A program made the position numbers and the translations under genes. Of a DNA stretch of 64,000 nt, positions 1 to 10,197 are shown one piece after another. Below the pieces are notes generated by a model. The model had not been told where the DNA came from. It was given only the letters and a program-made list of their open reading frames with translations, and did no database searches. Source of the stretch: Coriaria nepalensis (lineage: Eukaryota > Streptophyta > Magnoliopsida > Cucurbitales > Coriariaceae); contig CP114483.1 of the NCBI GenBank assembly GCA_027186245.1, positions 754,001-818,000 on the forward strand, given 5' to 3'. Every line of letters starts with the position of its first letter. Within the stretch, counting starts at the first letter, position 1.

Positions 1-1127
1 CCAGTTCCGGAATATCGGGCCGGCCGGTTTGAGATCGGATTCAGTCAGCCCATGGTACAAATCACATCATTCATTTCAGCTGAGAAGTTTGTTCCACAAC
101 TTTTTATCTATAAAACAATTTTTTAAAGAAGATTTTCCTTAGCTGGTTTGGTCTCTCTGTTTTGAACTAAATTGCAGATCTGTGCCAAGTATCCTTATGT
201 GGATCAACGATACGGAATCTTCCAAACTTATGGGCCTCAAACTTCGGTTAGTTTTCTTTCATTATCGTACCTTATTACGTTCCCACTGCTAAACAAACAT
301 GTTCTTCTCATCTCATGATAACAGTTTTGAAGTAGAAGTAGTATGATATTGGTTCTATCACTTTTAAGGGAAAACTTTTCATAGTATTGTGTTAGAGCAT
401 TTGATATGCCTTTTTGGGACGGATTACTATATATGGCTAACTCATGATAATTACATCCTATCCACATCTTCAATTAAAAAGGGTCGGATAATGTTGCCGT
501 TGAGCTTGTCGACTGATGATGGACCCATATACGTGAATCCGAAGCAGTACAATGGAATCCTTAGGCGTCGAAAGTCCCGCGCAAAGGCGGCCATGATAAA
601 TCGCTTGACAAGGGCTCGTAAGGTATGTATTATATATATATATATATACATGATGTCATGATATTTCTCTTTTATCTCATAATTTTACTAAATTAGAAAC
701 AATCATGCTTTTATTATTTGTTTCGTAGCCATATATGCATGAATCCCGACACCTCCATGCGATGCGTCGGCCACGAGGATGTGGTGGCAGGTTCTTGAAC
801 ACGAAAGTCGATCCGAAAAAAGGAGCTGAATCTGAGAAGAAAGGTACTAAAGAAACAAAAGTATCATCTACTGGTTCTCAGGGTTCCGAAGTTCTTCAGT
901 CAAATAGTGGATCAAAAGAAGCAGATGGGAGATGCAGTTCGAATTTTTTATCAGAAGTGACCAGTTTATACTCAAATAGGGGAGGGGATCTCAATCTGTT
1001 TCAAATCAATCATTTCAGGCCCTCATTGCACTCGTTTTCTGACATTATGGATTCTGGTCATGGTCTTCATGTTATGCCCAACAATTGGGTTGGAGTAACC
1101 GATAGTTGCGGCAACTTCCGCACTTGA
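1..1127 (+). CDS. NF-YA: Nuclear transcription factor Y subunit A (NF-YA2/NF-YA10 type), 5' partial
   Basis: CCAAT-box binding subunit of the NF-Y trimer, acting in the nucleus with NF-YB and NF-YC. Exons read as 1-54, 178-246, 482-622 and 729-1127, all joining in frame at GT-AG sites; the N-terminus lies left of the window. The NF-YB/C interaction helix ([20 protein letters not shown]) is in exon 3 and the DNA-binding part ([20 protein letters not shown], then RFLNTK) opens exon 4. The stretch [18 protein letters not shown] before the core and the MLPL...DDGPIYVN lead-in are typical of the NF-YA2/10 branch. Two usually fixed core positions differ: A to P and H to N in the NAKQYHGI segment. 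A miR169 site follows in the 3' UTR, which supports a functional gene of this family. The A/P and H/N changes could weaken trimer assembly; that is inference. Confidence 0.95.
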
Positions 1128-2463
1128 TAGCGAAGGGCAAGGTCGGGATTTTCATATGTTTGCCGTTTGGAATCCCGGCCTCGCTGCAACCAGATGGACC
1201 TGTTTCTGGATTATTTTTTTTTGGGGACAGGCATTGGTTCAAAGGGATTGACCCGCCACCGTCTGGTTGCTATCAGGGCAAGTCATTTTTGGCTCATGGT
1301 CGACTTGAATTAAGCGTTGTCTTTTACGGCAACACTTAATGGGAGATCATACTGTAAAATTCATGGAATACATATCTATGAACTAATTAGTTAAGACTAA
1401 ATATATATATATATATATTTGGGGGGTTATGTAAGAAAGAAAATAAGATGCATGAACTTTACGTTCTCATGCAAGTGTGTGGGTTTTCGGGATCCTTATC
1501 AATCACCCATTGTGTGTTTTTTTTTTTTTTTTGTGTGTTACTTGTTATTTGTATAAACTTCTTAGATTCAAGCTTGAGCTCTACTTTCTTTAACCAGCAG
1601 ACTGATGAATTAGAAACTCTTAATTATCATCATCTTGTTTGTTATTACGTAAACAATTAACAATCAAAAGCGACATTCCTCTTACCTAGGGCTAGCTACC
1701 TTAATTTAAGCAACTCTTATCCTCTTAATTGCTTGACTAATACGCCGCCTAAAAACACTTAGAAGAGTTCGTGGATCACATGCTAAAACGTGGCATCTGT
1801 AGCTATTTATGTTCTTTCTTTCTTTCTTCCTAAATGCAGGTGAATTGTGATCTAAATAGCAAGTACTTATAATCAAAGTTCGATGAGATCAAGAACCTTA
1901 ATTTAATATCAAGTAAGTTTCGATCGCATGTTTAAAGACAAGTACTAATAATACTATAAAGAAACTTAGTCGTTGATAAGACTATTATTGTTGGTATTAG
2001 TTAACAGATCTAGAGCAGGAACGGAGTAAGTACGCTGCTAATTATGAAATCATCTGACTCGGACAATAATAATGTTCGTTTGCGGGTTACGAGGAAACAT
2101 GACTAGACTCGTCTTCTCTTACAACTCTATCGGACAATCACAAGAGTTGTTCATTCATCACCCCTTGGACAACATCAATTGTTTTAGGCTTCTTCGCTTT
2201 CTAAACTTTCAGAGTAGACTGAATTATTGTGTGCTTTTCTTTCGCGCCTTATAATTCATCTTATGGTACTTCTAGATCAATATATAGAACCACGATCAAT
2301 CATCAATTTGATTTCATCAAAACACGTGTTGTAATTGGAAGAATGTTTCATTTCTGTAAGTATACCAATCCAATCAATAAGTAATGTACAGATTAGAACC
2401 CGGAAAAAAGAAAAATCCCAACATATATCAAAGGGAAGTTGACCTAAACAAATTTCCCTTAAA
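1128..2463. other. NF-YA 3' UTR and convergent intergenic spacer
   Basis: The first few hundred bases are the NF-YA 3' UTR. The rest separates the NF-YA and U-box genes, which converge here. Apart from the miR169 site, a short TA run near 1401-1420 and a T run near 1517-1532, I see no gene or structure. Confidence 0.6.
1275..1295 (+). promoter_or_regulatory. miR169 target site in the NF-YA 3' UTR
   Basis: The 21 bases pair with miR169 along almost their whole length. The core GGCAAGTCAT and the following TTGGCT are exact, two central positions are G:U pairs, and only the two 5'-most bases and the last 3' base differ from the perfect complement of miR169a. The site lies about 150 bp after the NF-YA stop codon, which is where miR169 sites sit in plant NF-YA transcripts. 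It predicts cleavage of this mRNA by miR169. Confidence 0.88.
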
Positions 2464-3726
2464 TCAAATCGGGTATGAAGAAAGCAAATTGGCCGGTATA
2501 CATGGAGAACTCCTCCAAACCCTAGCATGCATCTTCAAAATCTCATTAGCCCTCTCCTTGGTCTTGTACCCACAATCTACTTGTAGCAACAAACATAGCT
2601 TCGCCGCTACACCTAGTTGCAACATATCTTGAACAACGCTTGAACTTCCCGAGAATCTCGAAACTGAATACAGGATCCTAACCGCTCGTTCGCTCCCGCT
2701 TTGCGATACCCTAAGAATCTTCTTCGACACAATGGCCAAGCCCGCCCCATGGCCCAACAACTCAGCCCGCCCCTCCGCACATCCACATAACAAGTCCAAT
2801 GCGACTAGCGCCATTTCCAAGACTCTCTTCTCGGAACAATCTAGAAGAAGCTCGACTAATACTGAAACCCCGTTGGCTTCCACGGCTTTCACTCGGTTCC
2901 GTCCCCATGAACATAGCTGGATTAAGATTTGCAAAGCCGAGGTCGAAGCTTGGTGGGAGATTTGATCGTTGAGAACTTGGATTATTCCCGTGAAAAACTC
3001 TGGCTTTGAACTGATCAACTGGATTGGGTCGGCTACTTCAAACATGGCTTTTAATAACATTACGGCGTAAGCCCTAGACTCGTAGCTTCCTCGTTGGATT
3101 ACTTTAGTCAATGAGTCGATGAATTCGCCGTTGTAATTAACTAGTAGAGATTTTAAGCTTGTTTCGGAGAGTTGGAGAGTGTAGAGGATGCTTAATGCTT
3201 CATGGGCGGATCTCGAAAAATCCGATCCAACATCACGAGATTGATCCTCGTGTTGGGACGAAGAGATTGAGCTCGTAACGATAGAAGCTAGAAATTGAGC
3301 TGCCCCGGCGGTTTCAATGCAACGTTTGTTGGTTTCGTTCTCCAACGCAATTAATCGAACAGTTTGTAGGCATTTGAGCTGAGTGAGAGGAGAAGAAGCC
3401 TCTTTGGCGTCGTTGAGGAGTTTAACGATTTGGGTTTTGCTGATTGGAGGTTTTGGAGTGGGGATTCGTTCGACGCCATGAGACGCGTTCATGGTGCACC
3501 ATGATTGGATCAGACGGCGGAGAGTATGGTTCGGAATTAGATCGGAGTCAGAGATGACGAGGGACTGTTTTGTGACGGGGCAGGTGGTGTTCTTGTTGGA
3601 GAAGAGCCATTTCTCTATGCTTTCACGGTCGTAAGTGATGCCGGTGGAGATTGTGACGGGATCTTTCATGATCTCGAGTGATATGGGGCACAGAAAAAAT
3701 GGCGGCACGTCGATTTCTTGATCCAT
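2464..3726 (-). CDS. PUB23: U-box E3 ubiquitin ligase, PUB22/PUB23-like, intronless
   Basis: A single open frame of 420 aa. The U-box occupies about residues 8-82 (FFLCPISLEIMKDPV, GITYDRESIEKWL, CPVTKQ, PNHTLRRLIQSWC) and recruits the E2 enzyme. It is followed by a linker (ERIPTPKPP) diagnostic of the PUB22/23/24 clade, and from about residue 90 by helical ARM-like repeats to the C-terminus. In Arabidopsis PUB22/23 are cytosolic ligases that dampen PAMP-triggered immunity and drought responses. Length and lack of introns fit that clade. The ATG is the only start that gives the conserved MDQEI...PFFLCPI N-terminus. A TATA box lies 138 bp upstream. The sequence alone does not separate PUB22 from PUB23. 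Confidence 0.95.
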   Translation of the reverse strand: MDQEIDVPPFFLCPISLEIMKDPVTISTGITYDRESIEKWLFSNKNTTCPVTKQSLVISDSDLIPNHTLRRLIQSWCTMNASHGVERIPTPKPPISKTQIVKLLNDAKEASSPLTQLKCLQTVRLIALENETNKRCIETAGAAQFLASIVTSSISSSQHEDQSRDVGSDFSRSAHEALSILYTLQLSETSLKSLLVNYNGEFIDSLTKVIQRGSYESRAYAVMLLKAMFEVADPIQLISSKPEFFTGIIQVLNDQISHQASTSALQILIQLCSWGRNRVKAVEANGVSVLVELLLDCSEKRVLEMALVALDLLCGCAEGRAELLGHGAGLAIVSKKILRVSQSGSERAVRILYSVSRFSGSSSVVQDMLQLGVAAKLCLLLQVDCGYKTKERANEILKMHARVWRSSPCIPANLLSSYPI

Positions 3727-3863
3727 TTGGAATGTACTCTTGATCTGTAGATTAAAAACCCAGTTGGAGAAAATAGCAGATCAGAAGAAGTTGTGAATTC
3801 TTTCTCTTGTTTTTGTTTTCGATTGTTTGAATGTTGGAAGTAGCAGAGCGTTAGGAGCTGTGG

Positions 3864-3870
3864 TTTTATA
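3864..3870 (-). promoter_or_regulatory. TATA box of the U-box gene
   Basis: TATAAAA on the minus strand, 138 bp before the ATG of the PUB22/23-like gene, followed by a leader containing CT-rich stretches. Position and sequence fit a core promoter. Confidence 0.6.
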
Positions 3871-4347
3871 ATCGCGAAACGAGTGAAGAAAGTCAGAGGT
3901 TTGCAAAAGTCAAAACACGGAAATTATGCGCTTGTTTTTTTTTTAGTAATTATTTTCTCTTTCCATTTGTCAAATAATTGAAAGGCTCAAGATTGAACAA
4001 CTTTACTAAGTCCATAAAAATACAATTAAAAGGCCCATTTGCTATTACTATTAATGCATGCGGCTTGCTCGTTTCTTCCTTTTTTTTGATTTCGCTCATC
4101 TTTGACTTTCTCTATCTAGAAAAGTAATCTCTCTCTCTCTCATGCGATTTTTGTCTTTTTGTGGGGGCCGACAAAACAAGTTAATAGAAATAACGGTAAA
4201 CAGTAAGCACATATTGATTGATTTCGTGGGCGGTGCTGCTTTCCTTACCTTACTTCACTACTACAACTTGGTATCTATCTTCTTGGCTTTTGTGTTCTTA
4301 TCGTGTACATGTCGATATAAAGGAATATTCCTGTTTCTGTCTGTAAT

Positions 4348-4350
<3 letters not shown>

Positions 4351-4379
<29 letters not shown>
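4351..4379. repeat. (TA)n microsatellite
   Basis: About 15 uninterrupted TA units upstream of the U-box gene. Confidence 0.95.
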
Positions 4380-4383
<4 letters not shown>

Positions 4384-4699
4384 GGTCAAACATGACTAAT
4401 CGATTGAAGGTGAACAGGCTAAACATATTCTTAGTTAATTCGATTATTCTAATAATTTAAACTATTAAAAAAATAAATTTAATTATATTATCTGTTATTA
4501 ATTCACTTTATCTTGGTTATGTATACACACTTTTTTTCACTCCAAGCACCATTAGATTATTGTAATGAATATTAGAGTACTAGAATGACAACAAAAAAAG
4601 TTTGACGATTAGTTTCCTACTAGTTCAACGAGGATGCTAATTTGAATATTTTAAGGAATGTTTATTTTAGTATTGGACTCATATATGGATATATATATA

Positions 4700-5400
4700 T
4701 ATATATATTAAATTAATAGTTTTTTTTTATTGAAAGATTTAATAAAGAAAAATATTAGTTTTTAATTTATAAATTAATTAGAATTTTTGTATTTTTTCAT
4801 ACTTGTGAGCTGATTATTTTTAAAATTTAATAAGTGATACAATTAATGAGAAATACTTATTAATGGAGTGTGTATATATCTGTATATCATGATAAATTGA
4901 TAAGTCTAATAATTTATTCTCATATAATATCTTATAGAAAAAGACTGAATTTTTAATTTATAAACTAATTATAAATTTTATTCTTAAACGATGTGAGACG
5001 AATTTCAACATTCTCTTTATAATAAATTGATGAATTTAATAAATTTTTTTTTCCTAAAAGGTCTTGTAGAAGAAAATAATACTTTTTAGTTATAAATTAA
5101 CTAAATATTTTTTTCATAAGCGGTGTGAAATGAATTTCAATATTCTCTTTTATTTATGAGCTAGTCATTCAAAAAACTGAATAAGTGATACAATAACTGA
5201 TAAATATTTACTAATAGAATATTGATACATCTACTTAAGTTTTAGCTCTAATTCTGATATTATAATAAATTAATAAGTCTAATAATTATATCCCTTCAAA
5301 AAATTTATAAAAAAAATATAAAATTTATAATTATTAATTAACTAAATATATTATTCCTAAACTAAACTATTAAAGATAAATTTCACCAATATTTATTAAA
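4700..5400. repeat. Diverged tandem duplication, unit about 350 bp
   Basis: The segment around GAGCTGATTATT...AATAAGTGATACAATTAATG at about 4806 recurs in diverged form at about 5158 (GAGCTAGTCATT...AATAAGTGATACAATAACTG). The internal motif GTGAGACGAATTTCAACATT near 4990 recurs as GTGAAATGAATTTCAATATT near 5125. All of it is very AT-rich and non-coding. Confidence 0.5.
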
Positions 5401-5536
5401 AGTTTGGAAATATGAAACTCCTTGCATCTATCTAGATTCCAATTATGAAATACTAAAGAGAAGTCTTCGTTGACTTCCGAATTTGAGAATTAGAAAGCAC
5501 GTGTACTAATACATTTCATGATGAGGGGAAATTTTG

Positions 5537-5638
5537 TAATTATATCTATATTCTACCAATTATTCTAGAAATACATGAAAGTCAATTTTTAATTATATTT
5601 ATATTCTACCAATTATTCTAGAAATACATGAAAGTCAA
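5537..5638. repeat. 53-bp direct tandem duplication
   Basis: Two nearly identical copies, starting at 5537 and 5590, each containing TTCTACCAATTATTCTAGAA followed by ATACATGAAAGTCAA. A further fragment ATATGAAAGTCAACTAT follows near 5702. Few differences separate the copies, so the duplication is recent. Confidence 0.85.
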
Positions 5639-8331
5639 CTATATTTTATTTAGTCAATAAAATAAAAAATGGAAGTTGAACTTTTAATCTAGTCGTCGAA
5701 AATATGAAAGTCAACTATTTATTATTTGTATTTTTTATAAATAAATAAATAAATAAAAAAGGAAAAAAAAACATAAGACCGGCATGTTTCAAGTAAAATA
5801 AGAATGCAATCGTACAAATTTCACATTGGCCGCCAAAAAATATAATTAAAACTTATAAATAAAAAAAGTTCCACCTTTCCAAAAAAAAAAAATATAAAAA
5901 AAAAATATAAAAATTCGGACGACATCGTTTAATTAAATAGTAACATATAAAGCTTACATTTATTAACAATTAATATTTTTATTAAAATATATATACCGAA
6001 AATATTTGTTTCCAATCCATTATATCAGAGATAAAACTTTATTATATATATATATATATATATATTAAAGTATTTAATAAGAGGAAGAAAAAAAATATGA
6101 AGTCGGTTTGTATAGTTTATAAGTAGGTAGTACACCGTAAATGCGTTGTATCGTTTGACGTGTCAAAGTTTGTCGGCGTTGTGTTGTGTCACGTGTTGAA
6201 ATGAATCCATGTAGACTGTATTTTGTCAAACTCACCAACCAGCTAGCCAGCTCAGCATCAGCTAAGCTTGGCTGGTTCTTATCCGGTATAATAGTCATTT
6301 GTAGCGTACGTACATCGTGACTCACGCGTAGGCCGCATTTATACACCTCGGCTTGGCTCCAGCTGTAATGATTATTATTTTTTTTATTTTTTGAAAGACA
6401 CAGACAATTTTCAACACATAATAATCATTACCGACGAGCACGTGCAAATGTTGCTTCCTGTCCGACTCTTAGCTTAGTAGTCGTACCATGCATGTATCTC
6501 ATCCATGACACTGAATCTGTGTTTAACATTTCTGAACTCTTTTTATCAACATCGACTTTAATTTCGACCGTTAGGTCCGTTATTTTAGATACATTTGGTT
6601 GAATTATGTAATAAAATTATAAAGATAATAAGAATGATAGTATTATTTATTTAATTATATAAATAAATAAATAATTAATTATTTTACATATATTTTTTTT
6701 ATACTTTTTAAATCTATCATAAAACTTGAATTATTTTTATATTTTTTATTATTAAAAGATACTAAAATTTATATAAATTATCTCTCGAGTAACTAAATTT
6801 AATTTAAGATCATCTAAAAATATATAGATAGTAAAAGAAAACCCAAAAGCAAAAAAAAGATAAGTAGTTTTCCATATAAATGGTGGGAAGCCTAATCAGC
6901 TTCAAATTATAATTACAAGCTCTTAATCATGCAATATATACTATAATCAGTTAGGTATGGATATGTAATATCTATATGTTGTCCTCTTTAGTACTTATGA
7001 TTTTGTACCTAATGATGTTAATTATCAATTAGCTTTATAATAAAAATTAATTATTTTTAACTTTAATTTGCATGACATCCACGTGATACAATTGAAAAAG
7101 ACAAAAAAAAAAAAAAAGAAAAAGAAAAAAAAAGTAATAGTTGACATTCCAATTACTAAAAAAGTTTGTGGGGGAACCAACAAAGCTCCTAAAACTGTGT
7201 GTGTAGTGGGACTATCACTAATTGTGAATGTATATACTTTGAATCAAAGATTCCGTGTGAAAAATTATTAAATTAAATTAAATTTAGCGTGATTTATTTT
7301 AATTATATATATTATATTAATTTTATATATAATTTAAATTTATTATATATTATATATTATATAAATTTAAAATTAATAGCATGGGAGTAGTTACATTTTC
7401 TAACTTATCATTGGAACTAGGCCCATGAAGATTGGTGCTGTGACTTTGGACCCACCTTAACTTGTATATATTCAACTTCACTCTTGTTGGACCAACTGCC
7501 AGCCCAAACATACTCAGGCTGAAAGTATAAGAGATGGTCCATTCCACTTCCACTTACTCAAGCCCACTTAAACTTGGGCCAGAAAAAGAGCCCAAAAACT
7601 GGAAGAGAAATCGATGATCCCTTTCAGTCGAAGAAGTAGAGCGAGTGAAGAAAAATCAACAAAATATGCGCTTCTTTTTTGTGTTGTATTTCTAAATTTT
7701 TCTTACAATTTATGTCTACTCTTCAATTTGGTAAGCACACTATCATCTCCTTTTCATCTTTCTTCTCCATTAATCTTCACTCTGAGCTTCAAACTTCCAG
7801 TTCCACTTCCCTTTTCTGAAAACCAGAATCTTCTTTTCGAATCGAATATCCATCAAACCCATTTTTGTTTCGTTCCTCGTCTTCCTATATTCGAACCCTA
7901 ATTCGTCGTCTTGTTGTTATTATTATCCCTACCTTTTTAATTTTGTTATCTTGGTATCATGAAGCTGCTTTTCAATTAGCTGGGTTTAACTTGATACAGT
8001 TCTAACACACAGACTCAGTATTGACTTCTCTTTTAATTTCCTGTTTTGTCTCTGTTTTTAGATTATGAACAGGAGTAAATGAAGAGAAACCCATAATTGA
8101 TCAAGTTCTCTAGTAGTTCGATAATTCTCATTACTGTACTACTTGTTGTTTAAGTTGAATTAGTACTCCAGCATTGCTGATTGGAACTGTAGAGGGAATC
8201 TAATCAATCATCATCATTATTCACAAATCTGCACCATTTAGCTTGCATTAGTTCGACTACAATTACTTTATAGTTATTTCATTGCTAATTCTATAACCAA
8301 ACTTCCAGCTTCCTGTTTACGTTCAACAGCC

Positions 8332-8361
8332 ATGATGAACCAAAAAGGCCCTGCCCGTTGA
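8332..8361 (+). promoter_or_regulatory. Short upstream ORF before the BTB start codon
   Basis: ATGATGAAC... to TGA encodes nine residues and ends 15 bp before the BTB start codon, with no intervening splice site visible. If the leader exon includes it, ribosomes would have to leaky-scan or reinitiate. Transcript extent is inferred, not seen. Confidence 0.45.
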
Positions 8362-8376
8362 ATCATCAATCAGCTG

Positions 8377-9792
8377 ATGGATAATTCCGTAAGTCTTTAA
8401 GCAAATGCATGATCCTTGTGTTAACTGAATTAGTGAATCTTATTCTTCTTCCTCTTCTTCCTCTTCTTCCAGGGTAATAAGACCAGGATTGGGGACAGAT
8501 CCTCTAGCGATGTTGTTGTGAGGCTAAGAACGCAAACAGGCCGGGACGAGTGGTTTTACTGCCACTCCCAAATCCTAACCGAAAAGAGCAAGTATTTCTC
8601 CGATCGTCTTTCCGATAACTGGCCCACATGTCAAATCCTCGATTCTAGAAACTGCGTCGAGGTTTCCTGTCTTGACTCGGATTTTGACTACCATGTGCAT
8701 CTTCTTCGCCTTCTCTATGATTTCATAGAAGGTTCCATAGATGCCAATTGGAGTGGGGTCCAAAATGCTCTTGGGATTCTCCAGGTGGCAGTTTTTCTTG
8801 GCTGCCCGGATATAATTACTCCTTGTGTGAACTACTTGGAAGCTGTTCCATGGGAAGAGGCGGAGGAGGAGGAGATTCTGAAGATAGTACCAGGTTTGGG
8901 ATCTTCGCAAGTGGACCCCATTCTCGCCCGACTCCAACCCGTTCGTCCATCAGCTATTGTTGCGATATTCCTCTCCACTGTCCAATTCGCGACTTCATCT
9001 CCTCCATTACACATGAGTGATATTAAGTCTTCGGCTCAAGAACAGCTCGAGTACATGTTAACTGAAGATGATGATGCTCCTTTATTAGCAGCTGATAATG
9101 AGATTAAGCTTCAAGTAAATGCGTCTATAAAGAGATTGTTGGGTCGATTCAGTAATCTAGTAGAAGAACTGTTATGTGAACCCATAGAAGAATCGGGCTC
9201 GGACCATTCAGGGAAGATCCAAATACTTCAATCCTGTTTATCTGATATGTCATGGGCTTGTCAGATACTAAACAAGCTGGAAATCATGAAGGACTTTGTC
9301 TCCTATTGGGTAGATATATCGGATAAGATAGTCAAGGTTGTGGAACCAGCAGCAAGTTCAAATGAATCTGAAACTATTAATATTAGGTTGAAGATTGTTG
9401 AGGTAACAGCTAAGGTTGTAGAAGCAGTTGGATATGGAGCAGTGATCATCCCGACTTCGAAACGCATTCATCTGGTAAATATCTGGCTTCCTTTCGTGCA
9501 GATTTCGAAACCCATTATCGATTCTGTTACAAGTAACAGTGAGGATGAAGAAGAGATGACGATCAAGGTGGATGGTGAGCTCTGGCAATCCTTAGAGTCA
9601 ACATTTGTTTCTATGATCCTTGCTTTGCCGTCTGAGGAGCAAGCGGACATTTTGATTGGTTGGTTACAAAACGAGCATGTTAGTTATCCAGACCTGACTG
9701 AGGCTTTTGAGGTGTGGTGTTATCGGACGAAGGTTGCCAAAAGAAGGCTGTCTTTGATAGGGAGGCACCATAGTATGGACGCAACACTTTGA
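8377..9792 (+). CDS. BTB/POZ domain protein, At3g05675-like
   Basis: Two coding exons: 8377-8388 (MDNS) and 8473-9792, joined at TCC|GTAAGT and a CT-rich tract ending CCAG|GGT. This gives 443 aa, the size of Arabidopsis At3g05675. The BTB fold starts near residue 17 (DVVVRLRTQTGRDEWFYCHS, then QILTEKSKYFSDRLSDNWP) and runs to about residue 110. The remainder is a plant-specific helical region (about 180-440) ending WCYRTKVAKRRLSLIGRH. BTB proteins of this kind are proposed substrate adaptors for CUL3 ubiquitin ligases; that role is inferred from the family. Starting at the internal ATT/GTG region of exon 2 would cut the first BTB strand, so the two-exon model is preferred. It converges with the BLH1 gene. 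Confidence 0.88.
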
Positions 9793-10197
9793 TTGAAAAT
9801 GTTGTTTTCACTTTGTAAAGATTTAGAAATAGAAAAGGCCAAAGTGTTCACTACATTTTATTGAAGAGGGTCATTTCTTAATGAAACATTCATCTTAGTT
9901 GAAGATGCATTTATTGTATGTACTTAAAACATATCAACTTCCATTACATCATCAATCCATCTAGGCATTTTCCAGGAGTTGCAAAAATAGTACATAAATA
10001 TCCTAAGCTAAGGACTTGAAATGGGTCTATATTATATGCAAGGTATGAAATCTACATAATACAGTAAAATACTGAGAGGGAACTATTTTTCTTTCTATAC
10101 ACTACCATGTTTTCTTAATCCCAATAATTCTCCAACATCTTAGGGACCCAATGTAACATCAAAAAGGGCTCGGGCCCCTGAAAAAGACCACGGCACG
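9793..10197. other. Convergent 3' spacer between BTB and BLH1 genes
   Basis: Holds the 3' UTRs of the two convergent genes. AT-rich, with no further feature seen. Confidence 0.6.

Larger units (their letters stand above)
3871..8376. other. Long AT-rich intergenic region with the 5' leader of the BTB gene at its right end
   Basis: Between the divergent U-box and BTB genes. It contains TA microsatellites (4351-4379, about 4690-4710, about 6040-6066), a 53-bp tandem duplication near 5537, a diverged repeat of about 350 bp from about 4700 to 5400, and A-rich runs. From about 7600 the base composition becomes transcript-like: CT-rich leader sequence, a possible donor at about 7731 (TTTG|GTAAGC) and a short upstream ORF. 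I see no protein-coding gene before 8377. Confidence 0.6.

Noticed and set aside
1106..1339. 77-residue frame after the NF-YA stop
   Set aside because: Lies in the 3' UTR and contains the miR169 site; no homology.
8575..9014. Open frames on the minus strand inside the BTB exon (120 and 60 residues)
   Set aside because: Shadows of the BTB coding frame; no domain, no splice support.
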